Assembly: GCA_027325115.1 (NCBI GenBank)
Contig: DAHWFG010000514.1
Span: 1-12,021, forward strand
Length of the DNA stretch: 12,021 bases
Origin: JAKBCQ01 sp021807585
GTDB lineage: Bacteria > Planctomycetota > Planctomycetia > Isosphaerales > Isosphaeraceae
Direction of reading: 5' to 3'
Made by a program: the position numbers and the translations under genes. Under the pieces are notes generated by a model. The model was not told the origin of the DNA. It worked only from the letters and a program-made list of their open reading frames with translations, and searched no databases. Positions within the stretch are counted from its first letter, which is position 1. Every line of letters begins with the position of its first letter. Positions 1 through 6,124 of the stretch are shown here, piece by piece.

Positions 1-149
1 CGTTATTGCAAAAGATTCGGAATGGAATTCCAATTAATCCAAAACCCAATCAAGGCCGATCCGCTCCGCCAAGAAAAGCGGTCGCTCCGAACAAGAATCA
101 TCGGAATCCGAAACGTTAATATCGACCGCTAAAACAAAGGCTTAATAAC
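1..149. other. Left-edge sequence, possible 3' end of a gene
   Basis: No gene can be called here. Two plus-strand frames are open from the window edge: frame 1 stops at 127-129 and frame 3 at 117-119. The frame-3 reading is rich in Asn, Pro, Lys and Arg and could be the basic C-terminal tail of a protein whose body lies outside the window. The frame-1 reading is equally open, and codon third-position bias does not clearly separate them. The stretch is more AT-rich than the genes further right. Confidence 0.2.
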
Positions 150-580
150 ATGCAATACAATCGGGTGTTCAAACCTCGGTCTATCGAACGCAACGGAAAT
201 ACATCTCCACTGAACGAAGACATCCCACTGAACGAAGACATCCAGAAATTGACTGACTTCCGATTTTCTACTCACCGTATCAAACCCAAATCCACAGTGA
301 TTTCGATCTCGGAACAACTCGCGTTGGAACGTGGGTACTTGGCTGAGACGCTCCTTTCGGCTGGATTCACTTTTCCGATCCCCTCCTGGTACACGACACG
401 ACGACGCTCGCCGTGCCGACCGCGGCGGTCATGATGCCCTGGATCGATAAGATCGATCTTCTGGGCGACGATCTCTCATTCAAGGCCGAGGCGCGAGAAA
501 AGGCCTGAAACCAATCGCTCAAACGGGATCCCAACGCGACGGCGAATTCGATCCTGAAACATCTTTATAAGACTATTCGA
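150..580 (+). pseudogene. Possible decayed protein-coding gene with 18-bp tandem duplication
   Basis: An open frame starts at ATG 150 and runs to 434, but its end is Arg/Pro-rich and lacks the codon bias of the neighbouring genes. From about 347 the adjacent frame (+1 relative to the window, codons starting at 347, 350 and so on) becomes the one that looks coding. Between 389 and 505 about four fifths of its codons end in G or C and it reads like a normal protein segment, for example DTTTLAVPTAAVMMPW. That frame is broken by TGA at 506-508, resumes, and stops at TAA 581-583. After that it again stays open to TGA 746-748. The simplest reading is a former gene with one frameshift near 350-385 and at least one in-frame nonsense codon. 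The first part encodes a doubled PLNEDI unit. I do not recognise the family. The alternative is chance open frames in intergenic DNA. Confidence 0.3.
207..242. repeat. Perfect 18-bp direct tandem repeat (two copies)
   Basis: The unit ccactgaacgaagacatc occupies 207-224 and is repeated without mismatch at 225-242. The length is a multiple of three, so the open frame starting at 150 is preserved and encodes PLNEDI twice. The lack of any divergence suggests a recent slippage-type duplication. Confidence 0.9.
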
Positions 581-583
581 TAA

Positions 584-790
584 GTTACGCTCCCGTCGCT
601 CCGAATCCTTGAACTCGACGGAGGTGGAAAGCGAATTGTTAATCGCGCGGTTCGCACGCCGAATCTAGGGTCCACGCTAGAATACCGCACGCCGAGTGAA
701 ACTTTTAGGACCGGGGCGACGGTACGTGATGAAGTACCTTCGAATTGAACCGGCGTTTTTCAAATTTAACTTATTTATGCTTACACGTGA
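584..790. other. Intergenic sequence downstream of the possible pseudogene
   Basis: No gene is called. The frame that looks coding at 389-505 remains open through here to TGA 746-748, but its third positions are only about half G or C, so coding is not supported. A short inverted repeat, ggtac / gtacc, separated by 8 bases lies at 721-738. It has no T-run and is too weak to call a terminator. The right side turns AT-rich just beyond the minus-strand receiver-like gene that ends at 791. Confidence 0.4.
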
Positions 791-1210
791 TTAAATGTTA
801 TTATCGAAGTATCGTCGAATCAAGTCGACCAATTCGCCGGAAAACCGGCTTCGCGGCATGGCTTCAACGCAACCCGCGGTTCGCGCCGCGGCGAGCGCCC
901 CCGCGTCGACGTGCGAGCCGAACGCGACGAACGGAACCGAATCCCCCGCGATCGCTCGATATTCGACGATCCTCGCCGGAACGACCAGATCCCCCGCGGC
1001 CAAATCGACGAACACGACGCGAGGTTTACCGCGCTCGATCATCGCCTTGACGAGCGCCGAATTACCCGCGGTCGTCATCGCGAAACCGAGTGAACGCGCC
1101 GTCTCCGTAACCTTCGTCGTGAAGATCAAATCGCGACTCAACAGCAACCCGTGCGGAACGCCCGAATCGAGATCCGGAGGTTCTGGATAAGATGATGATT
1201 GTTCGGTCAT
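791..1210 (-). CDS. Small CheY-like (degenerate receiver) protein
   Basis: A 139-residue protein with the alternating hydrophobic strand and helix pattern of a response-regulator receiver domain and no output domain. Strand 1 (about residues 21-28, GLLLSRDL) carries only one acidic residue instead of the usual acidic pair. Strand 3 ends VVFVDL, placing Asp69 where the phospho-acceptor would be. The strand 4 end reads PFVAFGSH, so the usual Ser/Thr switch is Gly98 or Ser99. The strand 5 segment EAMPRSRF lacks the invariant Lys before Pro. From memory, SRDL near the start with FGxHVD and RSRF later recurs in short planctomycete proteins annotated as response regulators. A non-canonical or pseudo-receiver binding a protein partner is my inference. 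It is the last gene of the probable glnB-HAD-receiver transcript, 34 bp behind the HAD gene. No Shine-Dalgarno sequence is visible before the ATG, and an inverted repeat abuts it. Confidence 0.7.
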   Translation of the reverse strand: MTEQSSSYPEPPDLDSGVPHGLLLSRDLIFTTKVTETARSLGFAMTTAGNSALVKAMIERGKPRVVFVDLAAGDLVVPARIVEYRAIAGDSVPFVAFGSHVDAGALAAARTAGCVEAMPRSRFSGELVDLIRRYFDNNI

Positions 1211-1222
1211 AATGAATCATTA
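1210..1222. promoter_or_regulatory. 13-bp palindrome abutting the receiver-like gene start
   Basis: The sequence taatga-a-tcatta is a perfect inverted repeat around a single central base, ending at the last base of the complemented start codon. In the minus-strand mRNA it sits where the ribosome-binding site should be, and no purine-rich site is seen. It could be an operator or simply AT-rich chance. The adjacent stretch to 1240 contains a weak -10-like TACTAT on the minus strand without a convincing -35. Confidence 0.35.
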
Positions 1223-1244
1223 TTTCTATAGTATTGCAAAACTT

Positions 1245-1928
1245 TCAGATCTCATGAATTACAGATTCACTCAATTGTTCAAGGGATTTCAGGACGAATT
1301 CGGCGCCCGCGGACAAGAGCGTATCCGCGGGATACGTGTGCGCCACGCCGATCGTTCTGAGCCCCGCGGCTCGCGCCGCCAAGATCCCCGCCGAGCTGTC
1401 CTCGATCGCCAGGCATTCGGAGGGTTGAAGCTCGGAGTCGTGAAAGTCTTTACGACCTCGAAGAGCCTGAAACGCGAGCGTGTACCCTTGGGGATCGGGT
1501 TTGCAACGTGTCGTATCCTCGGCCGAGACGATCGCGGCGATCGCTCGACGCGCGTTAAGCCGATCGAGCGCGTATTCGATTTCGGGGCGGAGCGCTCCCG
1601 AGCAGATCGCCGTCGGACGGCAAGCTGCGAACTCAACAATGCGTTCCGAACCTGGGAAAAACCGCAGTCCGTTCGCCGCGGCGCGAGCGTACAGGCCCGC
1701 CTTGCGCGCGATCAAATTCGCGACGAAAGCATCGTCGACGATCAACCCCGCGTCCAAGAGCGCCGCCGAAAAACAGCCCCGATCGTCGTAACCCAGATAA
1801 CGATCGTGATACGTCGATTCGGTTAATTCGACTCCGTTCTCTTCAAGCACGTCGCGAAACAGCTCAAAGTGAACGCGCTCGTCGTCGACGATCACGCCGT
1901 TAAAATCGAAGATCAACGCTCGTATCAT
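1245..1928 (-). CDS. HAD-superfamily hydrolase, beta-phosphoglucomutase-like
   Basis: A 227-residue protein of the subfamily I haloacid dehalogenase-like group, which includes beta-phosphoglucomutase and phosphoglycolate phosphatase-type enzymes acting on small phosphorylated metabolites. Motif I is FDFNGVIVDD, giving the nucleophile Asp8. The residue two places later, normally the general acid/base Asp, is Asn10 (codon AAC). Motif II is ICSG (Ser110), the motif III Lys is Lys143 in KPDPQGY, and motif IV is IEDSSAG with Glu176 and Asp177 as metal ligands. The helical cap lies at about residues 15-90. Length is normal for the family. The ATG at 1926-1928 is preceded by AGGG at a suitable distance. 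It lies 31 bp downstream of glnB on the same strand, so probably shares its transcript. The substrate cannot be read from the sequence, and the Asn substitution makes mutase or ordinary phosphatase activity uncertain. Confidence 0.93.
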   Translation of the reverse strand: MIRALIFDFNGVIVDDERVHFELFRDVLEENGVELTESTYHDRYLGYDDRGCFSAALLDAGLIVDDAFVANLIARKAGLYARAAANGLRFFPGSERIVEFAACRPTAICSGALRPEIEYALDRLNARRAIAAIVSAEDTTRCKPDPQGYTLAFQALRGRKDFHDSELQPSECLAIEDSSAGILAARAAGLRTIGVAHTYPADTLLSAGAEFVLKSLEQLSESVIHEI

Positions 1929-1959
1929 ATCGCCCTGTGAACGAATACCGAATTTTCGA

Positions 1960-2307
1960 TTAGATCGCCTCGGGGCCGCGTTCGCCGTTGCGAATGCGAA
2001 TGCAATCGTCCATCGGCAGCACGAAGATTTTGCCGTCGCCGATCTTGCCGTCGGGGCCGCTCCGTCCCGCCTCGATGATCGCGCTCACCGTCGGCTCGAC
2101 AAAATCCTCGTTGACCGCGATCTGAAGTTCGATCTTCCGCAACAAATTCACCGTCACCTCGTGCCCGCGGTAAACCTCGGTGTAACCCTTTTGGCGACCG
2201 AAACCTTGAACGTCCATCACCGTAAGGCGAAAGACCTCAACCTTGGACAGGGCCTCTTTAACGGCCTCGAGCTTACTCGGCTGAATGATCGCGATGATTA
2301 GTTTCAT
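1960..2307 (-). CDS. glnB: PII nitrogen regulatory protein
   Basis: A 115-residue trimeric PII signal protein that reports 2-oxoglutarate and ATP/ADP status to targets such as glutamine synthetase control enzymes, transporters or biosynthetic enzymes in the cytoplasm. It opens MKLIIAIIQPSKLEAVKEAL and contains GFGRQKG, EVYRG and the C-terminal signature KIGDGKIFV. Gln39, Lys40 and Lys58, used for 2-oxoglutarate binding in characterised PII proteins, are present. Tyr46 is present, but position 51, the Tyr uridylylated in Escherichia coli GlnB, is Val (codon GTG, plus-strand 2155-2157). There are three extra residues (PDG) in the B-loop before KIGDGK. The start at 2305-2307 is chosen over an in-frame ATG at 2332-2334 because it matches the family N-terminus and has GAGG four bases upstream. 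No amtB lies beside it; the HAD gene follows 31 bp downstream. Confidence 0.95.
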   Translation of the reverse strand: MKLIIAIIQPSKLEAVKEALSKVEVFRLTVMDVQGFGRQKGYTEVYRGHEVTVNLLRKIELQIAVNEDFVEPTVSAIIEAGRSGPDGKIGDGKIFVLPMDDCIRIRNGERGPEAI

Positions 2308-2364
2308 GGAACCTCGGCGACTCCCTGGTAACAAGCCGATTCGATCGTCGAGAGAGGCCGATTC

Positions 2365-2392
2365 ATTCTCCCCGAAATTGGATTCGAGTCAA
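2365..2392 (-). promoter_or_regulatory. Candidate sigma70-type promoter for glnB
   Basis: On the minus strand TTGACT (2387-2392; five of six -35 consensus bases) is followed after 16 bases by GAGAAT (2365-2370; four of six -10 bases). This would give a leader of roughly 50 bases before the glnB ATG. Further upstream, at 2422-2433, is the inverted repeat gttat-tg-ataac in an AT-rich patch, a possible operator. Assignment is by consensus only. Confidence 0.35.
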
Positions 2393-2474
2393 CCGTGAAT
2401 CGCGACGATTCCAACGTCAAAGTTATTGATAACAAATCCTGATATCTCGATATTGTTTATCTGATAGGCGGTCC

Positions 2475-2507
2475 CCCGGTCGGCTCGTTTATTTCCGAGC
2501 GACCGGG
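2475..2507 (-). terminator. Strong GC-rich hairpin downstream of rseP
   Basis: Bases cccggtcggctcg (2475-2487) pair with cgagcgaccggg (2496-2507), leaving one bulged G and an 8-base loop. It lies about 14 bp past the rseP stop, in the right place to end the dxr-rseP transcript or protect its 3' end. No T-run follows on the minus strand, so it does not meet the classical intrinsic terminator pattern. Confidence 0.45.
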
Positions 2508-2521
2508 AGCGGACCGACCGA

Positions 2522-4546
2522 TCAGAAAAAGCTCTTGATATCTTGAATCGTTACCAGGACGAAGAGCGCCAGGACGAGGCCGATGCCGAGCCATTGCACC
2601 GCGGCTTGCGCGGGTTCGGGGACGGGTCTGCCGATGATTTTCTCGATTAAGAGGAAGAGAAAATGGCCGCCGTCGAGCGGACTGATCGGCAAGAAGTTGA
2701 GCACCGCGAGGTTCACGCTTAAAAGACCGAGAAAATGGAGCAATTCCAAAATCCCGAGGCTCGCAGCCTGATAGCCGATCGACGCGATCTTGATCGGTCC
2801 GCCGAGCGTCTTCGGGCTCAAACGGCTTTGAATTAAGCCGCGGAACGTCGCGTAGATCATCATAATCGAATCGACCGTGTCTTCAAAGCCGCTTTCGAGC
2901 GCCGCGACGACTCCTTGCGGCGGCGCGGTGCGAACCTCCGCCTGAAACATCAAACCGCGGAGCGGATAAGGCCACGTCGGATCGGGCTCGGGCATAACGA
3001 AGATCGGATAATCAATTCCCTTGATCTTCACTTGAACCGAGTGCCGCGGCAGCATCTGCATCGACCGAAACGCCCCCGACCAATCGACCGGGATTTTCTT
3101 TTTGTCTTCCGATCGAAATTCAAACGTTTGCTCCTGGGCCGGGAGCGAGCCGAGCCCGTACGCGACGACGGCGAGCGCCTCGATCACGTCGCCGGCTTTG
3201 AGCCCCGCCTTGGCCGCGGGCGAATCGGGCCGCACCGCGGCGATCTCGGTGTCCACTCCGTAAGCCAACCCCAACCCCGCGATCTTGAGCGGCTCGTCTC
3301 CCCCCATCACGGGCTCGACCCACGGGAGCGAAGCGTCGGGAGTAACCGTAAACGTCTTTCGCTCGACCGTTTCTTTGCTTTTATCGTTCGGGTCGACGCC
3401 GGAGCGCTCGATCTCAATCGAGATTGATTTGCCGGCATGTTCATAACAGTATGTCGGTAATCGCATCGGATCAAAATCGTCTTTGCCGTCGATTTTGACG
3501 ATCCGATCTCCTTTGATGAAGCCCGCGACCGCGGCGGGGCCTCCCCGCACCACCGAGACGATCGGTTTGAATTTGAGCCGCACGCCCAGATCGACGAACC
3601 GCGCCGGCGGGAGCGTGAGCTTGATCGTTTGGGGTGTCGTCGCGACGTTCTCGGATTCCTCTCCCGCGGCGCCGTCTTTCTTTTTCGGCGTCCGTTCGAA
3701 CACGACGTCGATCGGTTTATCCATATTTTTGGATATCAGGTCGTTCCATTCTTCAACACTCTTGATTGGAACGATCGCTCCCCCCGAAGGCCCCGCCTCG
3801 ACGAGTTTGTCGTCTTTCAGCGGACCCGAGGGATCCCCCTTGAGCCGGCCTTCCACCCCTGCGGGAGGGGCGTACGGCTCGGAATCGAGCTTGGAGTCAA
3901 AATCGGGCAGAATGCCGATCGTCGGTGTGGGCATCCCCTCCTTCCGCTCGGGAGTGACTCGCAATTCGATCGGCTCGCTCGTTCCCGGACGCTTGACCGT
4001 CAGTTTGACGACCTGCCCCTCGCCGCTGAGACCGACCCGCTGCCTGAGCCTGCGATAATCGATCCCCCCCTTGCCGTCGATCGCCACAATCTCGTCGCCG
4101 GGGGTCAAACCCGCCTCGAAAGCCGGAGAACCCGCCAACACCCCGCCGATCCGCGCCGGCGTCTCCTTCGTTTCAAAGCTATAGTAAATCACAAAGCAAA
4201 TTAAACCAAAAATTAAATTCATGATCACGCCGGCGGAGATGATCGACATCCGACGACCGACCGACTTATTCTGGTACGATCGGGGATCCGACGAATTGCT
4301 CGCCTCCTCCTCGGTCCCCTCGCCGAGCATCTTGACGAAGCCCCCAAGCGGCAGGATCGACAGCGAATAGACCGTCTCGCCGATTTGAAAATGAAGCAAC
4401 GACGGACCGAAGCCGATCGAAAACTTCTCAACCTTCACGCCGTTGAACTTGGCGAGCAAAAAATGCCCCAATTCGTGGATGAAAATCACGAATCCAAGAC
4501 CGAAAGCCGCCAGCGCGATGTTGTACACCATGCTCAGGATCGCCAA
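2522..4546 (-). CDS. rseP: Site-2 zinc metalloprotease, RseP family, extended
   Basis: A 674-residue intramembrane protease of the RseP/S2P family, which cleaves membrane-bound anti-sigma factors or signal-peptide remnants. The first membrane segment carries the zinc motif HELGH (His24, Glu25, His28), followed by FSIGFGP and the membrane-reentrant LPLGGFVKM. A second hydrophobic segment lies at about 101-123. The periplasmic part, about 130-540, holds PDZ domains at roughly 131-200, 328-402 and 430-515, with another PDZ-like half at 245-312. The C-terminal membrane part includes SVNLAVLNFLPISPLDGG (Asp625, third zinc ligand) and a last helix near 651-668. E. coli RseP has about 450 residues and two PDZ domains, so this one is much longer. 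The start is TTG at 4544-4546, chosen because AGGAGGTGA ends four bases before it; the next in-frame ATG is five codons on and too far from that site. It overlaps dxr by 13 bp, a gene pair seen in many bacteria. Confidence 0.96.
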   Translation of the reverse strand: MAILSMVYNIALAAFGLGFVIFIHELGHFLLAKFNGVKVEKFSIGFGPSLLHFQIGETVYSLSILPLGGFVKMLGEGTEEEASNSSDPRSYQNKSVGRRMSIISAGVIMNLIFGLICFVIYYSFETKETPARIGGVLAGSPAFEAGLTPGDEIVAIDGKGGIDYRRLRQRVGLSGEGQVVKLTVKRPGTSEPIELRVTPERKEGMPTPTIGILPDFDSKLDSEPYAPPAGVEGRLKGDPSGPLKDDKLVEAGPSGGAIVPIKSVEEWNDLISKNMDKPIDVVFERTPKKKDGAAGEESENVATTPQTIKLTLPPARFVDLGVRLKFKPIVSVVRGGPAAVAGFIKGDRIVKIDGKDDFDPMRLPTYCYEHAGKSISIEIERSGVDPNDKSKETVERKTFTVTPDASLPWVEPVMGGDEPLKIAGLGLAYGVDTEIAAVRPDSPAAKAGLKAGDVIEALAVVAYGLGSLPAQEQTFEFRSEDKKKIPVDWSGAFRSMQMLPRHSVQVKIKGIDYPIFVMPEPDPTWPYPLRGLMFQAEVRTAPPQGVVAALESGFEDTVDSIMMIYATFRGLIQSRLSPKTLGGPIKIASIGYQAASLGILELLHFLGLLSVNLAVLNFLPISPLDGGHFLFLLIEKIIGRPVPEPAQAAVQWLGIGLVLALFVLVTIQDIKSFF

Positions 4547-5811
4547 CGAATCACCTCCTGCCGCGCCCAGGCGTCGACCCGACGCAACGCGTCGAGCGTG
4601 GGACGGGGATCATAAGTATGAGAATCAAGCGCCGCGCGGCACGCGCGGGGTATGTCATGAAAACCGATCGATCCGTCCAGAAACCGAGCGACCGCGACCT
4701 CGTTCGCCGCGTTCAAAGCCGCCCCCGCGGTTCCGCCGCGACGCATCACCTCGAATCCAAGCTCGAGACACGGGAACGTCTCGCGATCGGGAGGCTCAAA
4801 TCGTAACGTATGCGCCTTCGTCCAGTCGAGCGTCGCGCATCCCCCGTCGACCCGCTCGGGATACATCAACGCATACTGAATAGGCAACCGCATGTCGGGA
4901 GGAGAAAGCTGCGCGATCACGCTCCCGTCCACAAATTCCACAAACGAATGCACAATGCTCTCGGGATGAATCACGACCTCAATCTGATCGGGTTCGAGGC
5001 CGAAAAGCCACCGAGCCTCGATCACCTCGAGCGCTTTATTCATGAGCGTCGCCGAATCGATCGAGATCTTCGGACCCATCCGCCACGTCGGATGACGCAA
5101 CGCCTCGGCGGGCGTGACCGATTCCAACTCGCTCCGCTTTCTCCCTCGAAACGGACCTCCCGAAGACGTCAAAACAACCTTCTTGACCTCGCTCCTTCGA
5201 CCCGAACGCATCGCCTGAAAAATCGCCGAATGCTCGCTATCAACCGGGAGAATCTCGACCCCGCGACGACTCGCGAGCTCCATCACGAGCGGACCCGCCG
5301 CCACGAGCGTTTCTTTATTCGCGAGCGCGACGGTTTTCCCCGCCTCGATCGCGGCCCACGTCCCTTCCAAACCCGCGGCGCCGACGATCGCCGATAAAAC
5401 CACGTCGGTCCGCGAATCCTCAACGAGCTTGCCGATCCCCTCGACGCCGACGAACACCTCGACGTCCAATCCTTTCAAGCGACCGTCGACCCGGTCGGCG
5501 GAGGCGCGATCGGCGAGTGCGATCGCCCACGGTCGAACCGCGTGCGCCTGCTCGCACAACGCCTCAACCCCCGTATTCGCCGCCAACCCCCAGCCGCGAA
5601 GCCGCTCGCCGCCGTCGTGCTCAAGAACGCGAATCGCGCTCCGGCCGATCGATCCCGTTGAACCCAGAATCACGACCCTCCGCGGCTCGCGATCGGAATC
5701 GAGAGTCGGCGCGAGGGTGTGAGAGCCGCTGGTCGCAATCGCCGACATCTTCGACTCGCTAAACGCGACGCCGGACCGCGCCGGCGACCTCGAACGCGGA
5801 CCGCTCCGCAT
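4534..5811 (-). CDS. dxr: 1-deoxy-D-xylulose 5-phosphate reductoisomerase
   Basis: This enzyme converts 1-deoxy-D-xylulose 5-phosphate to 2-C-methyl-D-erythritol 4-phosphate with NADPH and a divalent metal, the committed step of the MEP isoprenoid pathway. Numbered from the first ATG (425 residues): the NADPH loop GSTGSIG is at 50-56, LANKETLVAAG at 163-173, metal ligands are Asp191 and Glu193 in PVDSEHSAIFQ, the flexible substrate loop SSGGPFRG and HPTWRMGPKISIDSATLMNK at about 216-259 give the third acidic ligand Glu262, and HPESIVHSFVEF lies at 282-293. The family usually starts only about seven residues before GSTGSIG, so the 40-odd residue Arg/Ser-rich leader is unusual. An alternative start at ATG 5746-5748 gives 404 residues. 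The upstream ATG has GGGAGG 12 bases away, but a promoter-like sequence would place the mRNA start so close that this site might be lost. Function is certain; the start is not. Confidence 0.97.
   Translation of the reverse strand: MRSGPRSRSPARSGVAFSESKMSAIATSGSHTLAPTLDSDREPRRVVILGSTGSIGRSAIRVLEHDGGERLRGWGLAANTGVEALCEQAHAVRPWAIALADRASADRVDGRLKGLDVEVFVGVEGIGKLVEDSRTDVVLSAIVGAAGLEGTWAAIEAGKTVALANKETLVAAGPLVMELASRRGVEILPVDSEHSAIFQAMRSGRRSEVKKVVLTSSGGPFRGRKRSELESVTPAEALRHPTWRMGPKISIDSATLMNKALEVIEARWLFGLEPDQIEVVIHPESIVHSFVEFVDGSVIAQLSPPDMRLPIQYALMYPERVDGGCATLDWTKAHTLRFEPPDRETFPCLELGFEVMRRGGTAGAALNAANEVAVARFLDGSIGFHDIPRACRAALDSHTYDPRPTLDALRRVDAWARQEVIRWRS
4551..4559 (-). promoter_or_regulatory. Strong ribosome-binding site that sets the rseP TTG start
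   Basis: On the minus strand the nine bases AGGAGGTGA are fully complementary to the anti-Shine-Dalgarno end of 16S rRNA. AGGAGG ends seven bases before the TTG at 4544-4546. It lies inside the last codons of dxr, so translation of the two genes is likely coupled, with a weak start codon offset by a maximal ribosome-binding site. Confidence 0.85.
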
Positions 5812-5829
5812 GAATCGTCACAACCTCCC

Positions 5830-5858
5830 TTTATAATTTTTGCGACCCAATCCGACAA
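5830..5858 (-). promoter_or_regulatory. Candidate sigma70-type promoter for dxr-rseP
   Basis: Minus-strand TTGTCG (5853-5858; four of six -35 bases), a 17-base spacer, then TATAAA (5830-5835; five of six -10 bases). Transcription would begin near 5821-5825. That is only about 10-13 bases before the first dxr ATG but about 75 bases before the alternative start at 5748. Confidence 0.45.
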
Positions 5859-5967
5859 GCCGGCCGATTCGCGACGAACGTATTACCGACCAATCGTCGC
5901 AATCACAACGTTCCAATGCCTCCCCCGCCAATCGCGAACCGAATCCCGCCGCAACTGATAGTACATA

Positions 5968-5992
5968 TATTGATTTTATTATTCTATCAATA
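5968..5992. repeat. AT-rich inverted repeat in the dxr / TPR-VCBS divergent region
   Basis: tattgat (5968-5974) and atcaata (5986-5992) are exact inverted copies separated by 11 bases. The repeat sits between two divergent promoter candidates. It could be an operator half-site pair; there is no direct evidence of function. Confidence 0.5.
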
Positions 5993-6051
5993 CCGCGTGC
6001 TCGACTCGGCGTCGGCGGTCGATATTAATGAATTCGTGCTTCGTCGATATG

Positions 6052-6083
6052 TTGTTTGATTATCGATTCCAAGTTATGATAAT
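6052..6083 (+). promoter_or_regulatory. Candidate promoter for the TPR/VCBS/ASPIC gene
   Basis: Two overlapping matches exist. TTGTTT (6052-6057), 17 bases, then TATGAT (6075-6080). Alternatively TTGATT (6056-6061), 16 bases, then GATAAT (6078-6083). Either places transcription start near 6087-6092, giving a leader of about 35 bases that contains GGAG at 6114-6117, seven bases before the ATG at 6125. Confidence 0.4.
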
Positions 6084-6124
6084 TTAGCCTTGAACCGGAG
6101 CTCGCACAGCTTTGGAGTCGAACA

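Larger units (their letters stand above)
5812..6124. other. Divergent intergenic region between dxr and the TPR/VCBS gene
   Basis: About 313 bp without a supported gene. It holds the dxr promoter candidate at its left, a 7-bp inverted repeat near its centre, and a plus-strand promoter candidate and ribosome-binding site at its right. Composition changes from GC-rich to AT-rich at about 5960-6090. Small open frames present here are not supported by codon bias. Confidence 0.6.

Noticed and set aside
207..242. Two-copy 18-bp repeat as a possible CRISPR or attachment site
   Set aside because: There are only two abutting copies with no spacers, and no integrase or cas gene is near; simple tandem duplication explains it.
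945..960. HIP1-type octamer GCGATCGC suggesting a cyanobacterial origin
   Set aside because: Only about four octamers are present, the number expected from the CGATCG count; the gene content (PEP-CTERM, ASPIC/UnbV, Gly-rich secreted protein) does not fit cyanobacteria.
1212..1826. Long plus-strand open frame of 204 codons opposite the HAD gene
   Set aside because: It is Arg-rich, mirrors the codon bias of the minus-strand HAD gene and has no recognisable domain; it is antisense shadow coding in GC-rich DNA.
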